A stretch of 9,193 nt of DNA from Syntrophaceae bacterium (lineage in GTDB: Bacteria; Desulfobacterota; SM23-61): contig PMCE01000362.1 of assembly GCA_003154025.1 (NCBI GenBank), positions 2,150-11,342 of the forward strand, in the 5' to 3' direction. Of this stretch, positions 1-5,734 are shown piece by piece. The first letter of the stretch is position 1; every line of letters begins with the position of its first letter. The position numbers and the translations under genes were made by a program. The notes beneath the pieces are model-generated. The model made no database searches, was not told where the DNA came from, and was given only the letters and a program-made list of their open reading frames with translations.

Positions 1-269
1 TCGAAGCAGAAGGGAGGCTGGTCCTGAATCACCAAACCGTACCGGATCATCAGGTCCTTTCCGGTCGCCACCGCTTTGACTCCGGGAAGCCGCTCGGCCC
101 GGCTCGTGTCTATGTGCAAGACCCGGGCATGGGGAAGAGGGCTCCGCAAGACCTTCCCGTATAGCATCCCCGGAAGTTTCAAATCGGGCCCGTAAACCGC
201 CCTGCCGGTCACTTTTTCGACGGCATCGATCCGGGGCACGCTGGACCCGATGATCCCACTCGTTTCCAT
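1..269 (-). CDS. Molybdopterin-binding large subunit of a xanthine dehydrogenase/aldehyde oxidase-family enzyme (N-terminal part)
   Basis: This is the first 89 codons of a molybdenum hydroxylase catalytic subunit (XdhA/CoxL/HcrA type); the gene continues beyond base 1. The translation starts METSGIIGSS and carries the hallmark N-terminus of the family: VPRIDAVEKVTGRAVY (residues 11-26), then LRSPLPHARV (41-50) and LPGVKAVATGKD (61-72), which belong to the a/b-hammerhead domain. In this family that domain precedes the molybdopterin cytosine dinucleotide binding domains, which are not visible here. The start is supported by GGAGGT (complement of 275-280) five bases ahead of the ATG. It lies 54 nt behind an amidohydrolase gene and is probably the third gene of the IclR-led operon. 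Such enzymes hydroxylate aromatic N-heterocycles, purines, aldehydes or CO, or reduce hydroxybenzoyl-CoA; the window cannot tell which. The [2Fe-2S] and FAD subunits would be expected nearby, beyond the window edge. Confidence 0.9.
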   Translation of the reverse strand, partial: METSGIIGSSVPRIDAVEKVTGRAVYGPDLKLPGMLYGKVLRSPLPHARVLHIDTSRAERLPGVKAVATGKDLMIRYGLVIQDQPPFCF

Positions 270-323
270 AAACGACCTCCGGCCGGAGACTAGGCCATCC
301 GGCGGGTTCCGCAATTTTCGAAC

Positions 324-1070
324 CTACTTCCTCAGGGAATCCAGCAGTTTCTTGGCGTTTTCTCCCATGACCAGCTTCTTCTCGGCATCCGAAATCTTGG
401 CATACTCAATCCGGGCCATGTCAAAGGCGGGATCATGGAAGGGCATGTCCGATCCGTAGAGCACCCGGTGGGCGCCGATCTCCTTCACTGCCTGGGTCAC
501 TTTTCCCTCGGCCGAAACACCGCACGTTTCCAAATAGATGTTGGGACATCTTCTGGCCATGTCGATGGCCGCATCGTTGAAAATCACATCCACAAATCCC
601 ATGTGCGCCATTACGATGGGAATGTCGGGGAAATCCATGGCCAGCAGACCGATCTGCCAGGGGGTGGCGTAGAGGGAGGGGTCGGAGTGGATCATCATGC
701 AGATCTTTAGCTTCCGGGCCTTTTCCGCGATGGGATAGACCCATTCCCGGTCATTGGCCGCCACTCCCAGGAAGGAGGGATGCATTTTGAGGCCCCTGAA
801 CCCGTATTTCTCCACCACCATCTCCAGCATGTCGCAGACGTTTTCTTCCCTCGGATTGGCCAGGAAGAAGGGGAAGAAACGATCCGGGAATTCCTGATAG
901 GCCGCCAGGGCATCTTCGTAATACTTGGGCTTCCGCGGAGAGGCCGCCGGGAGCAACACCGCCTTGTCGATCTTCCGTTTGTCCATCAGTTTAACAACTT
1001 CTTTGGCCCCGCCCGATTGGGCGGAGAACACCTTGGATTGACCGATGTGACAGTGAAAATCAATAATCAT
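324..1070 (-). CDS. Amidohydrolase-2 family metal-dependent TIM-barrel hydrolase/decarboxylase
   Basis: A 248-residue protein of the amidohydrolase-2 family (ACMSD-like TIM-barrel enzymes). Visible metal or active-site candidates are the strand-1 pair H6-x-H8 in MIIDFHCHIG, H97 in GLKMHP, H128 in MMIHSD, H156 in VMAHMGF and D208 in YGSDMPF, all at the places the family uses for a divalent metal and catalysis. There is no signal peptide, so it should be cytoplasmic. The length is short for ACMSD itself (about 330) but usual for the many uncharacterised bacterial members. The start is fixed by AAGGAGGG (complement of 1076-1083), five bases upstream. It sits 64 nt behind the iclR gene and 54 nt ahead of the molybdenum hydroxylase gene, so it probably acts in the same catabolic route, hydrolysing or decarboxylating a carboxylated or lactone-type intermediate. 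The family call is firm; the substrate is unknown. Confidence 0.9.
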   Translation of the reverse strand: MIIDFHCHIGQSKVFSAQSGGAKEVVKLMDKRKIDKAVLLPAASPRKPKYYEDALAAYQEFPDRFFPFFLANPREENVCDMLEMVVEKYGFRGLKMHPSFLGVAANDREWVYPIAEKARKLKICMMIHSDPSLYATPWQIGLLAMDFPDIPIVMAHMGFVDVIFNDAAIDMARRCPNIYLETCGVSAEGKVTQAVKEIGAHRVLYGSDMPFHDPAFDMARIEYAKISDAEKKLVMGENAKKLLDSLRK

Positions 1071-1134
1071 AAATACCCTCCTTATGGTTTTATCTCTTCG
1101 GCCGGGGTAAGACTCCGGTTGCGGGACTCAGACC

Positions 1135-1899
1135 TTACAGCTGCCGGGAAATAAAAGCAGCCTTCTCCACCAAGATCTTGGCGTATTTCTTGAAATTCTT
1201 CTCATTCATCCGCTCCACCGAATCGGTTAAGCCTATCGCCCCCACGAGCTTGCTGTTTTGCATCAGCGGAGCGGCCACACCAAAAAGGTCTTCGTAGAAT
1301 TCACACCGATCGACGGCGAAGCCCTCCTTTCCAATTTTCTTCAGTTCAGCCCGTAGAATTTTGGCGGAGGAGATCGTCCGATGGGTATAGCGGGTGAGCG
1401 GGATCTGCTTAAAGATCTCATCCTGTTTTTTGGCATCCGAAAAAGCTAAAATAACTTTTCCAACCCCGGAACAGTGGATCGGAACATTTAGGGAAAGACG
1501 GTGGACGGAAAAGTGCGATTGCCAGTTCTGAAGGTGGTCGATGGTAACGACTAAATGGGGGGTTCGCTGGCTGGGGATGGCGAGGAGGACACTGGCTCCC
1601 AACCTCTGGGCCAATTCCTCCGCATGCGGCCGCGCGACTTTCCGCAGGGAATAGTTGTGGGGGAAAAGAGCCCCGATTTCGAAGAGCTTCTCTCCGATCC
1701 GGTAACGCCGGTCAGCCGTCCTTTCCAAGAAGCCGACCTCTTCCATGGAGGAAAATAAGCGGTGAATATTGGCGGGAGGAAGGTTCAACACCTGGCTGGC
1801 TTCGCGAATGCCGATCGCTTCCCGCTCGGTGGAAAAAAGGGAAAGAAGCCGAGAGAGGGTCCGTACGGTTTTCGATCCTTTCAGGCTCGTTTTTTTCAT
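1135..1899 (-). CDS. IclR-family transcriptional regulator
   Basis: A 254-residue regulator with IclR architecture. Residues about 10-65 form the N-terminal winged helix-turn-helix (SKTVRTLSRLLSLFS, then GIREASQVLNLPPANIHRLF as the HTH, then a wing ending in YRIGEKLFEIG). Residues about 80-250 form the effector-binding domain, with the conserved GVGKVILAF (145-153), the GFAVDRCEFYEDLFGVAAPL signature region (193-212) and KLVGAIGLTDS (217-227). IclR proteins bind small organic acids or aromatic metabolites and repress or activate neighbouring catabolic operons, often also themselves. It is the first gene of a minus-strand run with an amidohydrolase and a molybdenum hydroxylase, which are the probable targets. 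The ATG at 1897-1899 has no Shine-Dalgarno sequence; an A-rich stretch lies directly ahead of it and no better in-frame start was found, so translation may be weak. A palindromic candidate operator lies 9 nt upstream. Confidence 0.93.
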   Translation of the reverse strand: MKKTSLKGSKTVRTLSRLLSLFSTEREAIGIREASQVLNLPPANIHRLFSSMEEVGFLERTADRRYRIGEKLFEIGALFPHNYSLRKVARPHAEELAQRLGASVLLAIPSQRTPHLVVTIDHLQNWQSHFSVHRLSLNVPIHCSGVGKVILAFSDAKKQDEIFKQIPLTRYTHRTISSAKILRAELKKIGKEGFAVDRCEFYEDLFGVAAPLMQNSKLVGAIGLTDSVERMNEKNFKKYAKILVEKAAFISRQL

Positions 1900-1907
1900 T
1901 TTTTTGA

Positions 1908-1931
1908 TTTCAAATATTGAAACAACGTTTC
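1908..1931 (-). promoter_or_regulatory. Candidate IclR operator: overlapping inverted repeats
   Basis: Bases 1908-1922 read TTTCAA-ATA-TTGAAA, a perfect 6-bp inverted repeat with a 3-bp spacer. The right half is reused in a second inverted repeat, GAAAC-AAC-GTTTC (1919-1931), so three half-sites are stacked within 24 bp. IclR-family dimers typically bind short palindromes of this size near their own promoters. The site lies between the predicted transcription start (about 1938) and the iclR start codon, where a bound regulator would block its own transcript. The repeats are seen directly; the binding protein is inferred. Confidence 0.55.
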
Positions 1932-1944
1932 TTAAACTCTCCCT

Positions 1945-1973
1945 TTCATATCCCGGATGAGGAAGAATGTCAA
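1945..1973 (-). promoter_or_regulatory. Predicted sigma70-type promoter for the iclR operon
   Basis: On the minus strand a perfect -35 box TTGACA (complement of 1968-1973) is followed after exactly 17 bp by TATGAA (complement of 1945-1950), which matches the -10 consensus at four of six positions. Transcription would start near 1938, giving a leader of about 39 nt that contains the palindromic operator before the iclR ATG at 1899. No comparably good promoter was found for the divergent deacetylase gene. The start site is predicted from sequence only. Confidence 0.6.
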
Positions 1974-2061
1974 GGAGGGAAATGGTATTCTTGATTCCGG
2001 CGCAAGATTCCCGGTTCGAAAAAAGGTTGACTAAAGTCGATTTGTGTATTATGGAGAGGCT

Positions 2062-3270
2062 ATGAAATTACGCGACGACAATTTCCGGAGCGTTTTCATT
2101 TATTCCGATGAGCTGGCCAATTTCGAATACAGCCCGACCCATCCCTTCCGGCCGGTCCGCGCCAGGCTGACCCTGGACCTCTGCCGGCGTTACGACCTGA
2201 TCGAGCGGCCCTGGATCCAGACGGCAAAGCCTGCCCCCCTGGATTTCGACAACCTGGCCGAGTTTCACGACCCTGCCTACCTGAAGATGCTCAAGGATCT
2301 GGATTCAGCGTCGGTCGCCACCGAACTCTGGCCCGACCTGGTCTCCTGCGGGGGGAGCGATTACCTCACCGTGGACCCGAAAATCCTGCGTTTCGGCCTG
2401 GGAACAGAAGATAATCCCATTTTCTCCGGGATGTATGACTATTCGGCTTTAACCGCAGGGGCCACGTTCCTGGGTGCCAAGATGCTGGCGGAGGGGAAAA
2501 TTCAAGTGGCCTTCAACCCCCTGGGCGGTTTCCATCACGCCGGCCGGGACCACGCCGAAGGGTTCTGCTACGTCAACGACATCGCCATCGCCATCCAGTT
2601 CCTCCTCAAAGCGGGTATCCGAGTGGCCTTTATCGACATTGACGCCCACCACTGCAACGGGGTCCAGGATGCCTTCTACCGCGACCCGCGGGTGCTGGTA
2701 ATCTCCTTCCACGAAAACGGGCGCGACCTCTATCCCTGGTCGGGGTTTGAAAACGAGATCGGAGAGGGGGAGGGGAAGGGGTATACCGTTAATATTCCTT
2801 TGCCCCAGAATACCGACGATGACGCTTTTATTCGGGCTTTCTCCGAAATCGTGCCTCCGCTCCTAAGGTCTTTTTCCCCGGACCTGGTTATCGGCGAGCT
2901 GGGCGCGGACACCCACATCTCCGACCCTTTGACCCATCTGAGCATGACCAACGTGGGCTATTGCGAGGCAGTGAAGCGGCTGAAGGAGCTTTCCCCTCGC
3001 CTGTTGGGCCTCGGAGGCGGAGGGTACGATGTTTACAAAACGGCGAGAAGTTGGACCTTGGCCTGGGGGATCCTGAATGACCTGGAACCGCGGGATGAAT
3101 ATGTGGGCCTCGTCGGCGGGATGATGTTCGGTCCTGAAATCGAGGTGGGAAGCCTTCAAGACAAGACCGTCTATATCAAAGGCGCCACCAGGGAGCAGGT
3201 CAACCGAGAAGTGGACCGGGTGTTAGCCTATATCAAGGAGAATGTATTTCCCATCCATAAAATTACGTGA
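2062..3270 (+). CDS. acuC: AcuC-like histone deacetylase-family (zinc-dependent) deacetylase
   Basis: A 402-residue class I/II-type histone deacetylase-fold protein, close in length to AcuC of Bacillus (about 390). All catalytic elements are present: the His-His pair H158-H159 in GGFHHAGRDHAEGFCYVND, zinc ligands D194 and H196 in FIDIDAHHCNGVQ, the third ligand D283 in GELGADTHISDPL, and the transition-state tyrosine Y322 in GLGGGGYDV. HDPAYL near residues 69-74 is also typical. AcuC removes acetyl groups from acetyl-CoA synthetase lysines; members of the same fold also deacetylate polyamines or small amides, so the substrate here is inferred. The ATG at 2062 is chosen because GGAG (2053-2056) lies five bases ahead; a GTG at 2044 would add six residues but has no ribosome site. 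The protein is cytoplasmic and divergent from iclR. No acetyltransferase (acuA) or acs gene is visible, which makes it an orphan in this window. Confidence 0.9.
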   Translation: MKLRDDNFRSVFIYSDELANFEYSPTHPFRPVRARLTLDLCRRYDLIERPWIQTAKPAPLDFDNLAEFHDPAYLKMLKDLDSASVATELWPDLVSCGGSDYLTVDPKILRFGLGTEDNPIFSGMYDYSALTAGATFLGAKMLAEGKIQVAFNPLGGFHHAGRDHAEGFCYVNDIAIAIQFLLKAGIRVAFIDIDAHHCNGVQDAFYRDPRVLVISFHENGRDLYPWSGFENEIGEGEGKGYTVNIPLPQNTDDDAFIRAFSEIVPPLLRSFSPDLVIGELGADTHISDPLTHLSMTNVGYCEAVKRLKELSPRLLGLGGGGYDVYKTARSWTLAWGILNDLEPRDEYVGLVGGMMFGPEIEVGSLQDKTVYIKGATREQVNREVDRVLAYIKENVFPIHKIT

Positions 3271-3273
3271 GGG

Positions 3274-3300
3274 GTGAGGTGTGAAATGTGAGGTGTAAAA
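3274..3300 (+). repeat. Two tandem copies of a 14-bp GTGAGGTGT unit
   Basis: GTGAGGTGTGAAAT (3274-3287) is followed at once by GTGAGGTGTAAAAA (3288-3301), with two differences. The pair begins four bases after the deacetylase stop codon and ends where the decayed transporter gene begins, so it marks the junction between intact and degraded sequence. GTGAGG at 3288 can also pair with CCTCAC at 3312-3317, ahead of TCTTTT, forming a weak terminator-like hairpin for the deacetylase gene; the 18-nt loop makes this doubtful. Confidence 0.5.
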
Positions 3301-3302
3301 AA

Positions 3303-3690
3303 AACAGCACTCCTCACTCTTTTCCCCTCCTTCACCGCTACCAAAGCAATACCGCCGCCACCAAGGCCATGGTGGCCCCGAAGCTTACGGCCACCGGAGG
3401 ACTGAAGGTTTCGCGGAGGAAACCCATGAGCAGGAAACGACCAGGGATTTCCTCTTTGGCCATCGATCCGAAGCCCAGCCCGAGAAGAACTTAAGGAAGG
3501 AGGCCGTTGCTTCCGCTGCCCCTTCAACAAGTCCGACAAAGCTGGTCCCGCCTCCCGGGGCCGAGGTAAGGAAAACGGGCAGGGGCGTAGATCATTTTGC
3601 AGCTCACATCGGTGAACAGGCTCACCATCTCCAGAAAGAAGATATTTCGATGAAAGCCGAAGGACTTTTTGACTTATTATCCGAGGGCAT
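3303..3690 (-). pseudogene. Decayed MFS transporter gene, N-terminal part only
   Basis: On the minus strand three reading frames in turn spell the start of a major facilitator superfamily permease. The first piece is GFHRNIFFLEMVSLFTDVS followed by CKMIYA (about 3658-3584). After a one-base shift near 3583 comes LPVFLTSAPGGGTSFVGLVE, then GAAEATASFLKFFSGWASDR and WPKRKSLVVSCSWVSSAKP (about 3582-3406). The frame breaks again near 3400 into VAVSFGATMALV, and a last piece with KEGKRVRSA resembles the family's DRxGKGIRTAPRDA loop. This matches TM1, TM2, the loop 2-3 motif (GWxSDRxxKRK) and the start of the next segment of MFS proteins that normally run to about 400 residues; everything beyond about residue 120 is absent. 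A possible original start is the ATG at 3690 after GGAAAGGA, also out of frame by one base. Recognition is from remembered family patterns, not an alignment. It makes no functional protein. Confidence 0.72.
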
Positions 3691-3770
3691 GGGGACCCGT
3701 CCTTTCCGGTTTCGAGAGGAAAAATAACAGTTAAACCGAGGAATACGAAGAACGGGGCCTTTTCAGAAAA

Positions 3771-3792
3771 CCGATAAAATTTCCGATAAAAT
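3771..3792 (+). repeat. Direct repeat CCGATAAAAT, 12-bp period
   Basis: CCGATAAAAT occurs at 3771-3780 and again at 3783-3792, with starts 12 bp apart, roughly one helical turn. It lies about 60-80 bp upstream of the predicted -10 box of the gspE operon, so it could be a tandem activator site on one face of the DNA, or simple slippage in AT-rich sequence. No regulator is assigned. Confidence 0.4.
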
Positions 3793-3827
3793 ATAGTGGG
3801 GTGGAAAGAAAAAGTTTAAATTTATAA

Positions 3828-3855
3828 TTCATTGATCAGGGTTTTGATATATAAT
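3828..3855 (+). promoter_or_regulatory. Predicted promoter of the gsp operon
   Basis: TATAAT at 3850-3855 is a perfect -10 consensus within AT-rich DNA. The -35 region is poor: TTCATT at 3828-3833 gives a 16-bp spacer, while TTGATC at 3832-3837 would be too close at 12 bp. The weak -35 suggests an activator-dependent promoter. Transcription would begin near 3862, about 150 nt before the gspE start, so the leader would contain the hairpins at 3877-3971. Confidence 0.45.
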
Positions 3856-3876
3856 CGGAAACTAGGTGACCTTTAA

Positions 3877-3907
3877 CCTTTCCCCGGGGCGGAAAGGGAG
3901 ATTTTTT
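3877..3907 (+). terminator. Terminator-like hairpin in the gspE leader
   Basis: CCTTTCC (3877-3883) and GGAAAGG (3891-3897) form a perfect 7-bp stem around the loop CCGGGGC, followed by GAGA and six T residues (3902-3907). This is close to an intrinsic terminator. It points toward gspE and lies only about 15 nt after the predicted transcription start, so it would act as an early attenuator or stop stray upstream transcription. The four-base gap before the T run weakens it. Confidence 0.45.
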
Positions 3908-3911
3908 CATT

Positions 3912-3971
3912 CCCCGCAAAAGGGCTGTTAAGGAAGTAGCAAAAATGGGGAATTCCCCCTTTTGGGGCGGG
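3912..3971 (+). promoter_or_regulatory. Self-complementary leader with alternative hairpins before gspE
   Basis: Bases 3942-3963 form a 22-bp palindrome with one mismatch: AAAATGGGG, loop AATT, then CCCCCTTTT. It resembles a bidirectional terminator. The right arm CCCTTTT (3957-3963) can instead pair with AAAAGGG at 3918-3924, extended by CCCC (3912-3915) with GGGG (3964-3967) across a two-base bulge. The two folds use the same bases and exclude each other, as in terminator/antiterminator switches. The structure ends 44 nt before the chosen gspE start. The base pairing is seen directly; a regulatory role is inferred. Confidence 0.4.
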
Positions 3972-4014
3972 AAGAACCAAGGGAGTGAAAGGTTCGACGG
4001 GGGTGAGGGATTCT

Positions 4015-5718
4015 ATGCTAAATAAGCAATTTTTTGAATATTTGCTGGACCAATCGATCATCCGGAAGCCGGAATTTGACGAGGCCTTCCCCACGGGATC
4101 CCTTCCTGCCGACTTCTCGGTGGAGGAGCATCTTATCAAACCCGGGCTCCTCACTCAGGACGCTCTCCGAAAGGCGGCTGAGGCCTTTTTCGGGGCTAAG
4201 TATGCCGACGATGATGACCTTCCCAAAGAACCTACCCTTTATGAAAACCTATCCGTCCAGTTCATGAAAGAGTCTCGATTCATTCCCGGGAAACAGGAGA
4301 ACAACACTCTTACGGTGATCATGGCCAACCCTTACGATTTTTACACTCTGGATGCCATCCGGCTGACCACCAAAAAAGAAATTCAGGTGCTTTTGGGCGA
4401 AGAGTCAAAGATCCTTGAGGCCATCGAGCGCTCCTATGGTTCCGGCGGGTCCTCCATGGAGAAGATCATCGAAGACATGGAGAGCATCCCGGATTACCAG
4501 GAAGGGGATGAAGAGAACGTCGATCAACTGAGGGACATGGCTTCGGAGGGGCCGGTCATCCGATTGGTGAACCTGGTTATCACCCGGGCCATCGAGAGAA
4601 GAGCTTCGGACATCCATCTGGAACCATTTGAAGACAATTTCCGGGTGCGATACCGGGTCGACGGGGTCCTGCACGATGTGGAATCTCCCCCTAAAAGACT
4701 CCAGGCGGCGATTATCTCCCGGGTCAAAATCATGGCCAAACTGAACATCGCCGAACGGCGCCTTCCCCAGGACGGACGAATCATGCTCCGGGTGAAGGGC
4801 AAGGAGATCGATTTCCGGGTTTCCACGGTTCCCACGATTCACGGGGAGTCCATCGTCCTGCGAATCCTGGACAAGAGCAGCATCGTCCTCGACATCATGA
4901 AGCTGGGCTTTGCCCGGGACACTCTGGATACTTTCCAGGACCTCATCGATCACCCCCATGGAATCATCCTGGTCACGGGCCCCACGGGAAGCGGGAAGAC
5001 CACCACTCTTTACTGCGCCCTGGGGAGGATCAACTCTCCGGATAAAAAGATCATCACCGTGGAAGACCCCGTGGAATACCAGCTCAAGGGAATCAACCAG
5101 ATCCAGGTGAAACCGGCGATCAACCTGACCTTTGCCAATGCCCTGCGCTCCATCGTGCGGCAGGACCCCGATGTCATCCTGATCGGGGAGATTCGAGACT
5201 CGGAGACCGCCGAAATCGCCATTCACTCCGCCCTGACCGGCCACCTGGTCTTGTCCACTTTGCATACCAACGATGCGCCCAGCGCCATCACCCGGCTGAT
5301 CAACATGGGGATGGAGGATTACCTCCTCTCCTCCACGATCATCGGCATTCTGGCCCAGCGTTTGGTGCGCACCGCCTGCCCCTACTGCCGGGTGCCTTAT
5401 ACCCCCGAACCGGCGATCCTCCACGAAATGAAGATGGACGGCGTCAACCCGGAAGAGATGAAAATCTTCGACGTGAAGGGCTGCTCCCAGTGTGGCAACA
5501 CCGGGTATTGGGGGAGGTTTGGAATCTACGAGCTGCTGCGGGTGACGGATGAAATTCAAAAGCTCATCATGGAGAAGAGGGACGCCAACGTCATCAAGGA
5601 ACAGGCCCGCAAGGGCGGGATGAGAACCCTGCGCGAGGACGGCTGGCTCAAGGTGAAGGAAGGGATCACCACGGTTTCGGAAGTCATTCGGGTGACCCAG
5701 GAAGAACAGCTCATGTAA
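4015..5718 (+). CDS. gspE: Type II secretion system assembly ATPase GspE
   Basis: A 567-residue secretion ATPase that forms a hexamer on the cytoplasmic face of the inner membrane and powers pseudopilus growth. Residues 1 to about 140 are the GspE N-terminal domain that contacts GspL/GspF. The ATPase core shows the Asp box (DIHLEPFEDNFRVRYRVDG, 199-217), Walker A GPTGSGKT (322-329, K328), Walker B ILIGEIRD with E392 and D395 (388-395), and the His box GHLVLSTLHTN (409-419). A zinc-binding tetracysteine, C455-x2-C458 and C490-x2-C493, separates GspE from retraction ATPases of the PilT type. Everything is intact and the length is normal. I chose the ATG at 4015 because GAGG lies seven bases upstream; a GTG at 3985 would add ten residues and has a poorer site. 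It is the first visible gene of the gsp operon; gspC and gspD are not upstream. PilB is the alternative, but the GspG-type pseudopilin downstream argues for GspE. Confidence 0.95.
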   Translation: MLNKQFFEYLLDQSIIRKPEFDEAFPTGSLPADFSVEEHLIKPGLLTQDALRKAAEAFFGAKYADDDDLPKEPTLYENLSVQFMKESRFIPGKQENNTLTVIMANPYDFYTLDAIRLTTKKEIQVLLGEESKILEAIERSYGSGGSSMEKIIEDMESIPDYQEGDEENVDQLRDMASEGPVIRLVNLVITRAIERRASDIHLEPFEDNFRVRYRVDGVLHDVESPPKRLQAAIISRVKIMAKLNIAERRLPQDGRIMLRVKGKEIDFRVSTVPTIHGESIVLRILDKSSIVLDIMKLGFARDTLDTFQDLIDHPHGIILVTGPTGSGKTTTLYCALGRINSPDKKIITVEDPVEYQLKGINQIQVKPAINLTFANALRSIVRQDPDVILIGEIRDSETAEIAIHSALTGHLVLSTLHTNDAPSAITRLINMGMEDYLLSSTIIGILAQRLVRTACPYCRVPYTPEPAILHEMKMDGVNPEEMKIFDVKGCSQCGNTGYWGRFGIYELLRVTDEIQKLIMEKRDANVIKEQARKGGMRTLREDGWLKVKEGITTVSEVIRVTQEEQLM

Positions 5719-5734
5719 AGGGTCCTAAATTCAG

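Larger units (their letters stand above)
3691..3984. other. Non-coding AT-rich region and structured leader upstream of gspE
   Basis: I see no gene here on either strand. Bases 3721-3870 are clearly richer in A and T than the flanks and hold a 12-bp-period direct repeat (3771-3792) and a consensus -10 box (3850-3855). Bases 3877-3971 are full of G/C-rich self-complementary runs. The region separates the decayed transporter from the type II secretion operon and is the likely promoter and leader of gspE. Confidence 0.6.

Noticed and set aside
282..303. GCCGGA/TCCGGC inverted repeat just upstream of the molybdenum hydroxylase ribosome site
   Set aside because: A 6-bp stem with a 10-nt loop and no T run is expected by chance in GC-rich DNA; not enough for a terminator or operator call.
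2027..2052. TTGACT and TATTAT as a promoter for the deacetylase gene
   Set aside because: The spacer is only 14 bp and the start point would fall almost on the start codon, so it is not a credible promoter for a leadered mRNA.
3228..3539. Open frames on both strands over the intergenic region (minus 3228-3539 and plus 3288-3494)
   Set aside because: Neither translation looks like a protein and neither has a ribosome site; the protein-like signal lies in other minus-strand frames and belongs to the decayed transporter.
3886..3960. Possible c-di-GMP (GEMM-type) riboswitch in the gspE leader
   Set aside because: GGAAAGGG, CGCAAAAG and AGGAAGTAGC superficially resemble pieces of the GEMM core, but the paired stems and tetraloop-receptor arrangement could not be laid out; a covariance-model scan would decide.
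3873..4154. Minus-strand open frame of 93 codons across the gspE leader and start
   Set aside because: It overlaps the conserved gspE coding region and the hairpins; no ribosome site or family resemblance.
4405..5559. A 384-codon open frame on the minus strand opposite gspE
   Set aside because: It is the antisense shadow of a strongly conserved ATPase gene in GC-rich codons; its translation has no recognisable domain and is rich in low-complexity D/G/H/V residues.
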